A DNA stretch of 64,000 nt from contig CAJWKU010000001.1 of the NCBI GenBank assembly GCA_913043005.1, positions 113,481-177,480 on the forward strand, read 5' to 3'. Below are positions 26,900 through 36,533 of the stretch, in pieces; the stretch's first letter is position 1, and every line of letters starts with the position of its first letter. Source of the DNA: an uncultured Cryomorphaceae bacterium. Lineage in GTDB: Bacteria; Bacteroidota; Bacteroidia; Flavobacteriales; Schleiferiaceae. The notes below the pieces were generated by a model that was not told the origin of the DNA, ran no database searches, and was given only the letters and a program-made list of their open reading frames with translations. The position numbers and the translations under genes are program-made.

Positions 26900-27619
26900 T
26901 CAAATGGGTTCGTTCAAAAGGTCTAAGAATTCGGTGCTACTTACCTCCATTTTATAGATAACAGACTCAACTCTCATAACTAAATAATTATATCCAAAAA
27001 AAGCAAAAATCCCAACTATCAGTCCAGCTACGGTTGTGGTCATTGCTACATAAATGCCTTCTGCGAGCATATCAACTTGAACTCCACCTCCGGCATTTGC
27101 CATTTCTTTAAATGCCAAAATCATTCCTATTACCGTTCCTAAAAAACCTAACATTGGAGCGCCTCCCGCAATTGTGGCTAAATATGGTAGATTTCTTTCC
27201 AGACGTTGAATTTCCAATTTTCCCTGATTTTCTATTGATGCTGAAATATCTTGTAAAGGCTTGCCAATTCTGGAAATGCCTTTTTTTATCATTCTTGAAA
27301 CTGGGCTATCAGAGCGTTCGCATAATTTCACGGCAGATTCTAGGTTGCCAGAGGATATGTAGTCTTTGATATCTTTCATGAATTCGGGGTCAATAGCATT
27401 TGCTCTCTTTAATGCTCCCATTCGACTCACAAAAATATAAATCATTGAGATGCTCAATAAAACCATTAAAGACATTATAATTTGTGCCCCTATTCCTCCC
27501 GAAATCATTAGGCTTATTATACTCAATGTTTCTTCATTTGGCACAGATTCCAGTGAATTCAATCCTTTCGAGTCAATAATTTCATCGGGTATTTCAATTT
27601 GGAGAAAGTTAATTTTCAT
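26900..27619 (-). CDS. exbB: MotA/TolQ/ExbB-family proton channel protein
   Basis: The 239-residue protein has three membrane segments (about residues 38-65, 138-165 and 185-210) and the conserved block APMLGFLGTVIGMILAFKEMA, followed by VAMTTTVAGLIVGIFAFFGYN. This is the ExbB/TolQ proton channel. It heads the exbB-exbD-tonB-folC run. TolQ is an alternative name, but the tonB-like neighbour favours ExbB. Confidence 0.92.
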   Translation of the reverse strand: MKINFLQIEIPDEIIDSKGLNSLESVPNEETLSIISLMISGGIGAQIIMSLMVLLSISMIYIFVSRMGALKRANAIDPEFMKDIKDYISSGNLESAVKLCERSDSPVSRMIKKGISRIGKPLQDISASIENQGKLEIQRLERNLPYLATIAGGAPMLGFLGTVIGMILAFKEMANAGGGVQVDMLAEGIYVAMTTTVAGLIVGIFAFFGYNYLVMRVESVIYKMEVSSTEFLDLLNEPI

Positions 27620-27682
27620 AAAAGGGGTTTTGTTTTAAGTTAACACAGAAACCTAGTGCTTTGTGAATTGTTAATCTCTGAT

Positions 27683-29002
27683 TTAAATGATATTGAACGT
27701 ACTTATGACCCAAGCTTGTAAAACATAGGCCAGAATCCCACATATATATCCAAATAAAGCCAAGAGGCTAATTTTTTTTAAGTACCAACCAAACGGTATT
27801 TTTTCTAAGCCCATAACAGCAACGCCGGCAGCTGATCCTATTATTAGCACTGAGCCTCCAGTTCCAGCGCAATAAGCTAAGAAATTCCAGAAAAGTGCAT
27901 CTTGAGCGAAGAGTGTCCCAGGGACTAATTCATACATTCCCATGACTGCTGCAACTAGTGGAACGTTGTCAATAATGGCACTAAGTAGACCTATGAGACT
28001 ACCTACAACGTAAATACCTGTTTCAGAATCCGTTCCAAATGTTTTGTCTAAACCCAATGCCATATCATTTAGTTGCCCTCCGCTCTGAAGACCAGCTACA
28101 GCTAATAGAATCCCTAAAAAGAATAATACAGATGCAATATCAACTTTTTTAAAAACTCCTATCACACTTAATTTGCGTCTAATTTCAAAAGGTTTTTTCC
28201 GATGCATGAAATCTGTAACAAGCCATAATATTCCGAGGCTAAACATCATTCCCATAAAAGGAGGTAGATGTGTTACTGTTTTAAAAATTGGAACGAAAAT
28301 TAATCCCAGTACTCCAATTGCAAGGATACTTGATTGTTCTCTTGTACTTATTGCTTGATTTTTCTTTGAGTCAATAACTTCAGGTTGCTGTATTTTACCG
28401 TCTAATTTCCAGCTCAGGAATAATAATGGGGCTAAAAGAGAGACTATAGATGGTAAAAATAAAGATGAGATGATATGTGAAACAGATACTTGTCCACCAA
28501 TCCAAAGCATTGTTGTCGTGACATCACCAATTGGTGAAAAAGCTCCCCCTGAATTTGCAGAAATAATAACCATTCCTGCAAAAAGCCATCTGACTTGTTT
28601 GTCTTTAATTAATTTTCTCAGTAGCGAAATCATTACAATTGAAGTAGTAAGATTATCAAGTATTGCAGAAAAGAAAAACGTCATTAAGCATATTGTCCAC
28701 AATGCTATTACTTTATTTTGGGTAGCTATTTTATCAGTAATAATGTTGAATCCCCCATGAGTATCAATCAGTTCTACGATGGTCATTGCACCGAGTAAAA
28801 AGAAAAGGATACTTGAAATTTCACCTATGTGATTTAATAGATCATGTTCTATTTGATGTATTTCCGCTTCCCCAAAAACAAAAAAAACCCAGCACAGAAC
28901 TCCAGTAACCAATGCTGCGGCAGCTTTGTCTATTTTGAGATTGTGTTCAAAAGCAATGGCTGCATATCCTAGTATGAAAACGATTATCATCAATAAATAC
29001 AT
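27683..29002 (-). CDS. nhaD: Na+/H+ antiporter NhaD
   Basis: The 439-residue protein has about 11-12 membrane helices and the motifs FSAILDNLTTSIVMISLLRKL and SANSGGAFSPIGDVTTTMLWI, as well as LLSAIIDNVPLVAAVMGMY, characteristic of NhaD in the ion-transporter superfamily. It expels Na+ (or Li+) in exchange for protons, which fits a marine or saline habitat. It is a single-gene unit. Confidence 0.9.
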   Translation of the reverse strand: MYLLMIIVFILGYAAIAFEHNLKIDKAAAALVTGVLCWVFFVFGEAEIHQIEHDLLNHIGEISSILFFLLGAMTIVELIDTHGGFNIITDKIATQNKVIALWTICLMTFFFSAILDNLTTSIVMISLLRKLIKDKQVRWLFAGMVIISANSGGAFSPIGDVTTTMLWIGGQVSVSHIISSLFLPSIVSLLAPLLFLSWKLDGKIQQPEVIDSKKNQAISTREQSSILAIGVLGLIFVPIFKTVTHLPPFMGMMFSLGILWLVTDFMHRKKPFEIRRKLSVIGVFKKVDIASVLFFLGILLAVAGLQSGGQLNDMALGLDKTFGTDSETGIYVVGSLIGLLSAIIDNVPLVAAVMGMYELVPGTLFAQDALFWNFLAYCAGTGGSVLIIGSAAGVAVMGLEKIPFGWYLKKISLLALFGYICGILAYVLQAWVISTFNII

Positions 29003-29089
29003 ATGATTGTTAATTTAGGACATGTTGAGTAAAGTAATCTTTTAAAGCCATGTAAAAATAATGTTCTAATTCTTTAGATTAGTACTTAA

Positions 29090-30169
29090 TTAAATGTTTT
29101 TTTCAAACACTGTGCCATCGCAGCTATCCTTACCACCTCCAGTAACCGATGAAAGGATGTTTATTTCACCCCTAAGGCGCCTAATTCCTAAGAAAGCAAA
29201 GCATAAGGCTTCTTTTTGATTAACAATTTGTTTTTCAGGTATTTGGATCTCTTTCTTCCAATAAAAGGCAATTCTCTTCATCAAATAAGTATTCCATACC
29301 CCGCCACCAGTGACAAATATTTTTTCTGAATGTAATTTTTCCAAACCAAAATTTATTGCCCAGGCTGCATGCTCTACGGCAGTAGCTAAGGCGTCCTCAA
29401 TTTTTGGAATGCGTAATATTTCTAACATGATATTTTCTTCTGCCCACTCCCTACTCAGGCTTTTAGGTAATTCAGAGGAGTAATAGGATAAATTATTTAA
29501 TTTTTCTAATGTTTTTGGATCAATTTGCCCTCTTGAAGATAGTTCACCTTTATCATCATAGGGTTTACCCATTTTACGCATCAATTCATTCAATATGATA
29601 TTACAAGGGCCCAAATCTGCTGCTAGCCTCAATTCATTTTCATCCCAACTGGCATTTGCAAAACCTCCTAAATTCAGACATATAGGTTGATCACTAAATA
29701 ATAATTTATCTGCTATCGGAACAAGTGGAGCTCCTTGTCCACCCCTTCGGACATCAGCACTTCTGAAATCACAGACGACTGGAATATTTAGATGAGTTGT
29801 TAATTCATGGGTATTTCCGATTTGTTGAGTCACCCCATTTTCTGGACTATGCTTAACGGTATGTCCATGACTGCAAAATACCTCTGGCAAGTCATGTGAT
29901 AATGAACTAATAAATTCACTGGCTTTAAAACTGACCCATTTAGAATAGTTTCTAGATATTTTATCCAACTCATTAGCATTGGCTTTATAAGCTTTTAACA
30001 GATCATCTTCCCAACGAGTTCCTGAATATGAGATAAAATTGCTCGAAATAATGGAGAATCTCCATCTATTAATTTTTTTTGATGGTGGGGTGAACTTGAC
30101 TAAAGCTAAATCAAGACCATCTAACGAAGTACCAGACATAGATCCAAGTGCAATGATTGGGCTATGCAT
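29090..30169 (-). CDS. anmK: Anhydro-N-acetylmuramic acid kinase
   Basis: The protein has the AnmK N-terminal ATP motif GSMSGTSLDGLDLALVKF, plus HGHTVKHSPENG, DFRSADVRRGGQGAPLVPIAD and VTGGGVWNTYLM. It phosphorylates and opens 1,6-anhydro-MurNAc recovered from cell-wall turnover. Homology favours the ATG at 30169, giving 359 residues. An ATG pair at 30220/30217 would add 16-17 residues. A perfect TAGATTTG box at 30222-30229 on this strand lies four bases before the ATG at 30217, so a longer leaderless form cannot be excluded. It is divergent from the acyl-CoA dehydrogenase. Confidence 0.9.
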   Translation of the reverse strand: MHSPIIALGSMSGTSLDGLDLALVKFTPPSKKINRWRFSIISSNFISYSGTRWEDDLLKAYKANANELDKISRNYSKWVSFKASEFISSLSHDLPEVFCSHGHTVKHSPENGVTQQIGNTHELTTHLNIPVVCDFRSADVRRGGQGAPLVPIADKLLFSDQPICLNLGGFANASWDENELRLAADLGPCNIILNELMRKMGKPYDDKGELSSRGQIDPKTLEKLNNLSYYSSELPKSLSREWAEENIMLEILRIPKIEDALATAVEHAAWAINFGLEKLHSEKIFVTGGGVWNTYLMKRIAFYWKKEIQIPEKQIVNQKEALCFAFLGIRRLRGEINILSSVTGGGKDSCDGTVFEKNI

Positions 30170-30254
30170 ATTTGATCTAAATTCCGAATAAACTGAGTTT
30201 GTTAGCCTGTTAGTCATCATTCAAATCTACTAAATCATAATAGATGAGTTGGAA

Positions 30255-30289
30255 TTGACACAACCAGAGGTTCTTCGGTTGTATTTTTG
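30255..30289 (+). promoter_or_regulatory. Candidate promoter of the acyl-CoA dehydrogenase gene
   Basis: TTG at 30255-30257 (in TTGACA) and a perfect -7 box TATTTTTG at 30282-30289 are separated by 24 bases, one more than the usual range. The expected start of transcription is about 27 bases before the ATG at 30321. Confidence 0.4.
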
Positions 30290-30320
30290 TAATGAACCAA
30301 GAATGCAACCCAATTTTACC

Positions 30321-31475
30321 ATGAATTTTGAATTGACTGAAGAGCATCTGATGATACGCGACTCCGCAAGGTCGTTTGCACAAAATGAATTATTACCTGG
30401 AGTAATAGAACGTGATAATGAACAGAAATTCCCAACTGACGGTGTTAAGAAAATGGCAGAATTGGGTTTTCTTGGGATGATGACAAGCCCAAAATACCTT
30501 GGTGGCGGAATGGATACTGTCTCATATGTTTTGGCCATGGAAGAGATATCCAAATACGATGCTTCCTCTGCGGTGATAATGAGTGTCAACAATTCTTTAG
30601 TTTGTTGGGGTATAGAAAAGTATGGAACTGAAGATCAAAAAATAAAATATCTTACTAGACTTGCTTCGGGAGAAGTCATTGGGGCATTTTGCTTGAGCGA
30701 GCCCGAAGCCGGTAGTGATGCAACTAGTCAAAAAACCACGGCTTTAGATATGGGAGATCATTATTTATTGAATGGAACAAAGAATTGGATCACAAATGGT
30801 TCGAGTGCTTCAATCTATCTTGTTATTGCTCAAACTGATGTTTCAAAAGGACATAGAGGTATTAATTGCTTAATTGTTGAGAAGGAAATGCCAGGTTTTC
30901 AGATAGGAAAAAAAGAAGATAAACTGGGGATTCGGGGAAGCGATACTCATTCATTGATGTTTACAGATGTAAAAGTCCCTAAAGAAAATAGAGTGGGAGA
31001 TGAGGGTTTTGGATTCAAGTTTGCGATGAAAACATTGTCTGGGGGTAGAATTGGAATTGCAGCTCAAGCTCTAGGAATAGCATCAGGGGCTTTAGAGATT
31101 TCTGCAAAGTATGCTACAGAAAGGAAATCATTCAATAAAATAATTGGAGATCATCAAGCCATCGCGTTTAAGCTTGCGGATATGGCGACAAAAGTAGAAG
31201 CTGCAAGGTTTTTAGTTTTAAAGGCGGCTTGGTTAAAAGATCAAGGAATGCCTTACGTGACAGAATCAGCAATGGCAAAATTATATGCATCTGAGGTTGC
31301 TATGGAGGTTTCAGTTGAAGCAGTTCAAATACATGGAGGATATGGTTTTGTAAAAGACTATCATGTAGAAAGGCTCATGCGAGATGCTAAAATCACCCAA
31401 ATTTATGAGGGCACATCTGAAATTCAACGAATGGTGATTTCACGTGCTATTTTAGACGAAGCGAAGGAGAAATGA
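30321..31475 (+). CDS. Acyl-CoA dehydrogenase
   Basis: Starting at MNFELTEEHLMIRD, the 384-residue protein is a complete acyl-CoA dehydrogenase: CLSEPEAGSDA and KNWITNG (FAD/substrate), ERKSFNKIIGDHQAIAFKLADM, IHGGYGFVKDYHVERLMRDAKI, and the catalytic Glu in YEGTSEIQR. It oxidises acyl-CoA to enoyl-CoA with electrons passed to ETF. The block is closest to short-chain/butyryl types, but chain length cannot be set. In-frame TTG and ATG codons upstream would add a non-conserved extension, so the later ATG is chosen. Confidence 0.93.
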   Translation: MNFELTEEHLMIRDSARSFAQNELLPGVIERDNEQKFPTDGVKKMAELGFLGMMTSPKYLGGGMDTVSYVLAMEEISKYDASSAVIMSVNNSLVCWGIEKYGTEDQKIKYLTRLASGEVIGAFCLSEPEAGSDATSQKTTALDMGDHYLLNGTKNWITNGSSASIYLVIAQTDVSKGHRGINCLIVEKEMPGFQIGKKEDKLGIRGSDTHSLMFTDVKVPKENRVGDEGFGFKFAMKTLSGGRIGIAAQALGIASGALEISAKYATERKSFNKIIGDHQAIAFKLADMATKVEAARFLVLKAAWLKDQGMPYVTESAMAKLYASEVAMEVSVEAVQIHGGYGFVKDYHVERLMRDAKITQIYEGTSEIQRMVISRAILDEAKEK

Positions 31476-31487
31476 TTTAAAAAGGCT

Positions 31488-32045
31488 TTACTTCATTGAA
31501 TCAGGTCGATCTAGCTCATTTAAATAGCTAGCTAGTTCGGTTGTCAGGTCCATGGTTTCCTTTGCGTAAAGAAGATTAGTCTCATAAATGAAAACGAGGT
31601 CTAAGTCTTTTTCAGACTTCATTTTTTCTATTGCCTTGTCAACTTGCAGTTTAACAATATTATTCATTGCTATCTCCTCTTGCTGCAATTCGCCAGATCT
31701 TTGCTGTTCGAGAGCCTGGTACTGTTGTTGAATTCTTTGAAAATCCATTTGTGCTCGTTCGAGCTCTATCTTAGACAAACTAGGTGCAGCTTTCTGAAGC
31801 ACTTCGTATTCAGTTTGAATATTTTGTTGGCTTCGAATGAGTTCAGCTTCCATTTTCTTCGCCTTTGCTTCAATTTCTTCTACTAACTCACCGTGATAGT
31901 CATACAATTGAGTTAAGCTATCTAAACGAACGAAGCCAATTTTCATACCATCTGCACTTGTCTCGATTGAATTTTGAACTGGTGCACTGCAAGATGCAAG
32001 TAAGAGTAAAAAAGAGCTTGCGATTATCAAATTATATTTTTTCAT
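31488..32045 (-). CDS. OmpH/Skp-family lipoprotein
   Basis: Starting at MKKYNLIIAS, the 185-residue protein has a lipobox (LLASC, Cys19) and then the OmpH/Skp pattern: GFVRLDSL, a long charged coiled coil (about residues 55-135) rich in Gln and Glu, and DLVFIYETNLLYAKETMDLT. Skp-type proteins hold unfolded outer-membrane proteins in the periplasm; this one would be membrane-anchored. It starts 14 bases after hutU on the same strand, so it may be co-transcribed. Confidence 0.82.
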   Translation of the reverse strand: MKKYNLIIASSFLLLLASCSAPVQNSIETSADGMKIGFVRLDSLTQLYDYHGELVEEIEAKAKKMEAELIRSQQNIQTEYEVLQKAAPSLSKIELERAQMDFQRIQQQYQALEQQRSGELQQEEIAMNNIVKLQVDKAIEKMKSEKDLDLVFIYETNLLYAKETMDLTTELASYLNELDRPDSMK

Positions 32046-32059
32046 ATTCGCGAAATTAA

Positions 32060-34066
32060 TCAAAAGTGTTCATCTATGGTAGAATTTATTAAATCATCTT
32101 TTGCAATATTCGGTATCGTTACCTTAAGAGATGACTCTCTCTGCATTTCTCTTTCGATTGCAATTAATGCTTCTGGGTTTTTTGCCCATGCCCGTCTTGC
32201 TATTCCATTGTTAACATCATAAAAAAGCATAGATTTTAGTTTTCTTTCCGATTCATCACTGCCATCTAGGAGCATCCCAAAACCTCCGTTTATTACTTCA
32301 CCCCATCCAACACCTCCACCGTTATGGAGGCTAACCCATGTGGCTCCTCTAAACGAATCACCAATGGCATTGTGAACTGCCATGTCAGCAGTGAATTTCG
32401 AGCCATCATAAATGTTAGATGTCTCTCTATATGGCGAGTCTGTACCGCTTACATCATGGTGATCTCTGCCTATAATTATTGGACCAATTTCACCATTTTT
32501 GATCGCACTATTGAACGCTTCTGCAATGGCTATTCGTCCTATGCTATCTGCATAAAGTATTCGAGCTTTTGAACCAACAACTAACTCATTATCATGTGCA
32601 TTCTCTATCCATTTTAGATTGTCTTCCATTTGCATTTTGATATTTTCAGGTGCTCTTAAAAGTAATTTCTTTATGACGTTTGCAGCTATTTTATCTGTTG
32701 CAATTAAATCCTCTTTTTTATCACTCGAGCAGACCCACCTGAAGGGTCCAAAACCAAAATCAAAACATAACGGTCCTAATATATCTTGCACATAGCTAGG
32801 ATATGAAAAATCAACTCCATTTTTTGCTAAAACATCAGCTCCAGCGCGACTTGATTCTAATAAAAATGCATTACCATAATCAAAGAAATACATACCCTTT
32901 GAGTGTAGATGGTTAATCGCTGCAATATGTTTTCTAAGGGTTGATTCTACTTCCACTCTAAACTTCTTAGGGTTGGATACCATTAGCTCATTTGCCTGAT
33001 CATAGCTGTAACCCTGTGGATAATATCCTCCGGCCCAGGGATTATGTAACGATGTTTGATCTGACCCTAGATCTACAGAGACATTTTTCTCTACTAAGGC
33101 TTCCCACAAGTCTACTATGTTTCCTATGAAAGCAATGGATTTATTTCCTTTTTCCCTTTGAGATTCTAAGGCGGAGTTAATTGCAGCATTTACTTCGAAA
33201 TGAATTTCATCCACCCATCCTTGACTTTGTCTTTTTAATGCTGCAGTTTTATTTATTTCTGCGGTAATGCTTACCATACCAGCTATGGATGCTGCTTTAG
33301 GCTGAGCGCCGCTCATGCCTCCTAATCCAGCGGTAACAAAAATTTTACCTTCAAGTTTTCCATCAGTAAATTTTCTCGCGGCATTCATAAGAGTAATTGT
33401 TGTTCCATGAACAATTCCTTGCGGTCCGATATACATATAACTTCCTGCTGTCATTTGTCCATATTGAGTAACTCCTATTGCATTATATTTCTCTAAATCT
33501 AAAGGCTTTGAATGATTCGGAATCATCATTCCGTTTGTAACCACTACTCTTGGGGCTTGATTGCTTGATGGGAAAAGACCTTGAGGATGTCCACTATGAA
33601 TATGAAGGGTTTGTTCGGAGTTCATTTCGGCCAAATATTTCATTGTCAAGAGATACTGAGCCCAATTTTGAAATACAGCACCATTTCCTCCATAAGTGAT
33701 GAGCTCGTGAGGATGTTGCGCAACAGCTGGATCTAAATTGTTTTGTATCATGAGCATAATCGCAGCTGCTTGATCGCAATTTGCAGGATAACTGCTCAAG
33801 GGACGTGCGTGCATTTTATATTTTGGACGATATCGGTACATATAAATTCTTCCAAATGTCTTTAATTCAAGTGCGAATTCATTTGCTAGTTCCGAATGAT
33901 ATTTAACATCAAAGTATCTCAAAGAATTCTTCAAGGCAAGTTGTTTTTCTTGATGATCTAGGACGTCTTTTCTCCTGGGAGCATGCGAAACGAGTGGGTC
34001 ATGACCAAGATGTTTAGGTATATAATTTGGAATTCCAGTTAAAATATCCTTTTGAAATTCATTCAT
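32060..34066 (-). CDS. hutU: Urocanate hydratase
   Basis: The 668-residue protein is a urocanase: APRRKDVLDHQEKQLALKNSLRYF, TAGLGGMSGAQPKAA (NAD), the conserved GPFRWVCSS, DSPYRETSNIYDGS, and the block LHNGGGVGWGEVINGGF. It is the longer form known from Bacteroidota and others. It hydrates urocanate to imidazolonepropionate in histidine degradation. The ATG at 34066 gives the family N-terminus; an upstream start would overlap a separate small gene. No hutH, hutI or hutG lies nearby, so the pathway genes are scattered. Confidence 0.94.
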   Translation of the reverse strand: MNEFQKDILTGIPNYIPKHLGHDPLVSHAPRRKDVLDHQEKQLALKNSLRYFDVKYHSELANEFALELKTFGRIYMYRYRPKYKMHARPLSSYPANCDQAAAIMLMIQNNLDPAVAQHPHELITYGGNGAVFQNWAQYLLTMKYLAEMNSEQTLHIHSGHPQGLFPSSNQAPRVVVTNGMMIPNHSKPLDLEKYNAIGVTQYGQMTAGSYMYIGPQGIVHGTTITLMNAARKFTDGKLEGKIFVTAGLGGMSGAQPKAASIAGMVSITAEINKTAALKRQSQGWVDEIHFEVNAAINSALESQREKGNKSIAFIGNIVDLWEALVEKNVSVDLGSDQTSLHNPWAGGYYPQGYSYDQANELMVSNPKKFRVEVESTLRKHIAAINHLHSKGMYFFDYGNAFLLESSRAGADVLAKNGVDFSYPSYVQDILGPLCFDFGFGPFRWVCSSDKKEDLIATDKIAANVIKKLLLRAPENIKMQMEDNLKWIENAHDNELVVGSKARILYADSIGRIAIAEAFNSAIKNGEIGPIIIGRDHHDVSGTDSPYRETSNIYDGSKFTADMAVHNAIGDSFRGATWVSLHNGGGVGWGEVINGGFGMLLDGSDESERKLKSMLFYDVNNGIARRAWAKNPEALIAIEREMQRESSLKVTIPNIAKDDLINSTIDEHF

Positions 34067-34079
34067 TATTTTTAGCTTT

Positions 34080-34235
34080 TTATTGATTCGCATCGTTTTT
34101 GTAGGGACAATGTTTACATCCACTATTACAACAATAACCTCTTTTAAGGTGATGTTGTTCAGTGAAGACCATTAGACCTTCAGAATTAAAATAGTAGTCT
34201 TCTGAATTGGGCTCATTCATTCTTTTCAACGACAT
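34080..34235 (-). CDS. Small Cys-rich protein (DUF5522-like), upstream of hutU
   Basis: This short gene of 51 codons begins at the ATG at 34235 and ends in TAA at 34080, 13 bases before hutU. The C-terminal half reads FTEQHHLKRGYCCNSGCKHCPY. It has four Cys and one His in a tight cluster that could bind a metal or an Fe-S centre. This is the hallmark of a tiny Bacteroidota family I know as DUF5522. Its function is unknown. A TTG-N17-AATATTTG promoter precedes it, so it probably heads the transcript that includes hutU and the OmpH-like gene. Confidence 0.8.
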   Translation of the reverse strand: MSLKRMNEPNSEDYYFNSEGLMVFTEQHHLKRGYCCNSGCKHCPYKNDANQ

Positions 34236-34254
34236 TTTTGGATACGTTAAATTT

Positions 34255-34282
34255 CAAATATTTAAAGATATAATTAATTCAA
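34255..34282 (-). promoter_or_regulatory. Candidate promoter of the DUF5522-hutU unit
   Basis: On the minus strand TTG (34280-34282) is followed after 17 bases by AATATTTG (34255-34262), one mismatch from TAnnTTTG. The predicted start is about 15 bases before the small gene's ATG. Confidence 0.45.
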
Positions 34283-34306
34283 TATCTTGAGACCCGAAAT
34301 CTATTT

Positions 34307-35197
34307 ATGAAAGCAATATTTTCCTTCATCTTTTTAAGTTATTTTTTTTGTCAAAGTCTTTTCGCTCAGGCATTAATTTCTCGGTCGGATTATATTGATA
34401 AATATCACAAAATGGCAATTCGAGAAATGCATAGATCAGGTATTCCTGCATCTATAACTTTGGCTCAAGGAATCCTAGAGAGTGGTAATGGAAATAGTCG
34501 TTTGGCAAGGGATGGAAATAATCACTTTGGAATTAAGTGTCATGAGAATTGGGATGGAAAAACTATATATGCTGATGATGACCTGCTTGATGAATGTTTT
34601 CGGGCATATTCTAGACCTAAAAAGAGCTTCCGTGATCATAGTTTATTTCTTGCATCTAGAAGCAGGTATGATCATTTATTTGTTTTGGACCCTCGAGATT
34701 TTAAATCTTGGGCGAGAGGGTTACAGGATGCTGGATATGCCACAAACAATGAGTATGCAGTTCGTTTGATTAGTATTATTGAAGATAATAATTTAAATAC
34801 GTTTGATACGGCTATAAAAAAGATAAAATCTAAAAGGAATAAATACATTAATCGCTTAATGCTCAGCCCAAATGGGCCATGTTATGTTGTCTTAAAAGAA
34901 GATGAATCCATTGAGTCATTTGCTTTAGAGAATGGTCTTTCAATCAATCGTTTACTTCGTTTGAATGATTTGACATTTTCCTCTCAGATTAATGCGGGGG
35001 ATCGAATATATATTGAGAGAAAAGGAAAATCATTTTCTCGTAAACTCAGAGAATTTTCTACCCATAGATTAAGTGAAGATGAAAATGCTCATTTTGTCTC
35101 CCAATTATATTCAATTCAATTAAGTGTTTTATACCGCCTCAATAATTGGGCAGTTGGATACCAACCAAAAAATGGGGATCTTATTAAATTAGAGTAG
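34307..35197 (+). CDS. Glucosaminidase-domain protein with LysM
   Basis: The 296-residue protein has a signal peptide (cleavage near LFAQA). A glucosaminidase/FlgJ-like domain (about residues 25-165) shows PASITLAQGILESGNGNSRL (catalytic Glu in ILESG) and NNHFGIKC. A LysM-like segment (about 183-235) and a second weaker repeat follow toward the C-terminus. It should cut the glycan strands of peptidoglycan in the periplasm or at the surface. LysM holds it on the wall. It is divergent from the DUF5522-hutU unit and stands alone. Confidence 0.88.
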   Translation: MKAIFSFIFLSYFFCQSLFAQALISRSDYIDKYHKMAIREMHRSGIPASITLAQGILESGNGNSRLARDGNNHFGIKCHENWDGKTIYADDDLLDECFRAYSRPKKSFRDHSLFLASRSRYDHLFVLDPRDFKSWARGLQDAGYATNNEYAVRLISIIEDNNLNTFDTAIKKIKSKRNKYINRLMLSPNGPCYVVLKEDESIESFALENGLSINRLLRLNDLTFSSQINAGDRIYIERKGKSFSRKLREFSTHRLSEDENAHFVSQLYSIQLSVLYRLNNWAVGYQPKNGDLIKLE

Positions 35198-35203
35198 TAT
35201 TGT

Positions 35204-36517
35204 TTAATTATTCTGCTCCGTAGAAGAAGCACACCAGATTCCATTACCATTCAAAATTTGCAATGATAGACCTTGCCATTGACTAGGTATCTCAACGCTG
35301 TTTTTGATCATTGTATTTGATACCCACCAAGCATTGGCTTCAGCTGGTTGACTTTGAAGCCAATGAATTGCCTCTTGGTATTGCTTTTCTTGGATATCTG
35401 TCCTGATAACTTCAAGAAATGATGCGTAACGATTAAACTGATTACTGTCAATTACTGAAACTAAAAATGGCCCAAAACTTTTAAAGTATTGATCGACTGA
35501 TGGGTTAGCTATTTGATTCAAGTGTTTAATTTCAAATTTATTTGAGCTTGTCCAATTGGGAATGAATAGTTTTTCATGTTTTGAATAATAGACATTTGCT
35601 TTCCAGGATTTATTCCTGTATCCTTTGAAGCACAGCTCTCCAAATACCTGCGACGAGATGGTTTTATCATTAAACAAAAACTCCGAATCAGATATAATCC
35701 AAGCTCCCCAATTGAGCTCAGGTACCATCCATCTCCATCCGGGGAAAGAAACTGGTAAAGAATGTTTTAAAAAACCCAAGGAGGTTTTAGAAATATCGAA
35801 TTCATCAGATATAGCAACGAAAGAGCTACTATCTTTAGCTTCCAAAAAATTCCAAGAAAGACTTTTATTATGATCTAAACGATATTTTCGAAGTCTATCA
35901 TTTATTCCTTTTCTTTTAAAAAAAGGATAAAAAACCGACAGGTTATTGGCATCGTCATTGCTGGAAATAGTTATGAAATCATTGTTTAACAATTCATAGG
36001 AAAGGTCCTCAAAAGATTTGTAGGAATCTTGACCTCCACCTTTTTCAATTTGTCGAATGCTTTCCTCTGTTAGAATTGAAGAGGTGCTCAATAATAGGTA
36101 GTTGGCAGTCTGGCCTAGAGATATTGACTCAGTATTCCATATTGTGCCAACTGAGTATGAACGACGTTTAAGATCTTTTTCTTTTGATAACACCGATGGA
36201 TGCCAGGATTCAGCTGATGTTCTTGGAATACTAATAAGCCAATGAAAATCTTTTGCTCCAATAGGGTGAAAGCTTATTCGGAATTCGCCATTTAAATGAT
36301 TTTCAATATTTTCAATTAAAAATTGTAAGCTTTTCAGATTTGGTAATTGCTGCATTTGCATCAAAGAGAAATTCAACGATGCCTTATTATCTATTGAAGC
36401 TAAAACTATTGCGTTTGCAGGAATAGTTTCGAGCTTATTATTTCCTTTTGATTTATTGGTACAATTTGTAATTATTGATACTACCGCTATGATAAATAGA
36501 ATTTTAAGGGATTCCAT
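35204..36517 (-). CDS. Large lipoprotein of unknown function
   Basis: From MESLKILF the 437-residue protein has a lipobox-like signal (IITNC). A start 24 bases upstream would overlap the rnhB stop and lengthen the N-region. The mature part begins with a segment (IPANAIVLASIDNK) like that of proteins annotated DUF3352, but I cannot confirm membership. The remainder is mixed alpha/beta with many Trp and Ser. It is probably envelope-anchored. It follows rnhB closely, suggesting one transcript. Confidence 0.6.
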   Translation of the reverse strand: MESLKILFIIAVVSIITNCTNKSKGNNKLETIPANAIVLASIDNKASLNFSLMQMQQLPNLKSLQFLIENIENHLNGEFRISFHPIGAKDFHWLISIPRTSAESWHPSVLSKEKDLKRRSYSVGTIWNTESISLGQTANYLLLSTSSILTEESIRQIEKGGGQDSYKSFEDLSYELLNNDFITISSNDDANNLSVFYPFFKRKGINDRLRKYRLDHNKSLSWNFLEAKDSSSFVAISDEFDISKTSLGFLKHSLPVSFPGWRWMVPELNWGAWIISDSEFLFNDKTISSQVFGELCFKGYRNKSWKANVYYSKHEKLFIPNWTSSNKFEIKHLNQIANPSVDQYFKSFGPFLVSVIDSNQFNRYASFLEVIRTDIQEKQYQEAIHWLQSQPAEANAWWVSNTMIKNSVEIPSQWQGLSLQILNGNGIWCASSTEQNN

Positions 36518-36533
36518 ATGGATTTTTCGATCT

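Noticed and set aside
30292..30324. Ten-codon upstream frame overlapping the acyl-CoA dehydrogenase start
   Set aside because: The ATG would lie only two bases after the -7 box, probably before or at the transcription start, so it is unlikely to be in the RNA.
34067..34123. N-terminal extension of hutU by 19 residues
   Set aside because: It overlaps the small Cys-rich gene in another frame, and the urocanase family N-terminus begins at the ATG at 34066.
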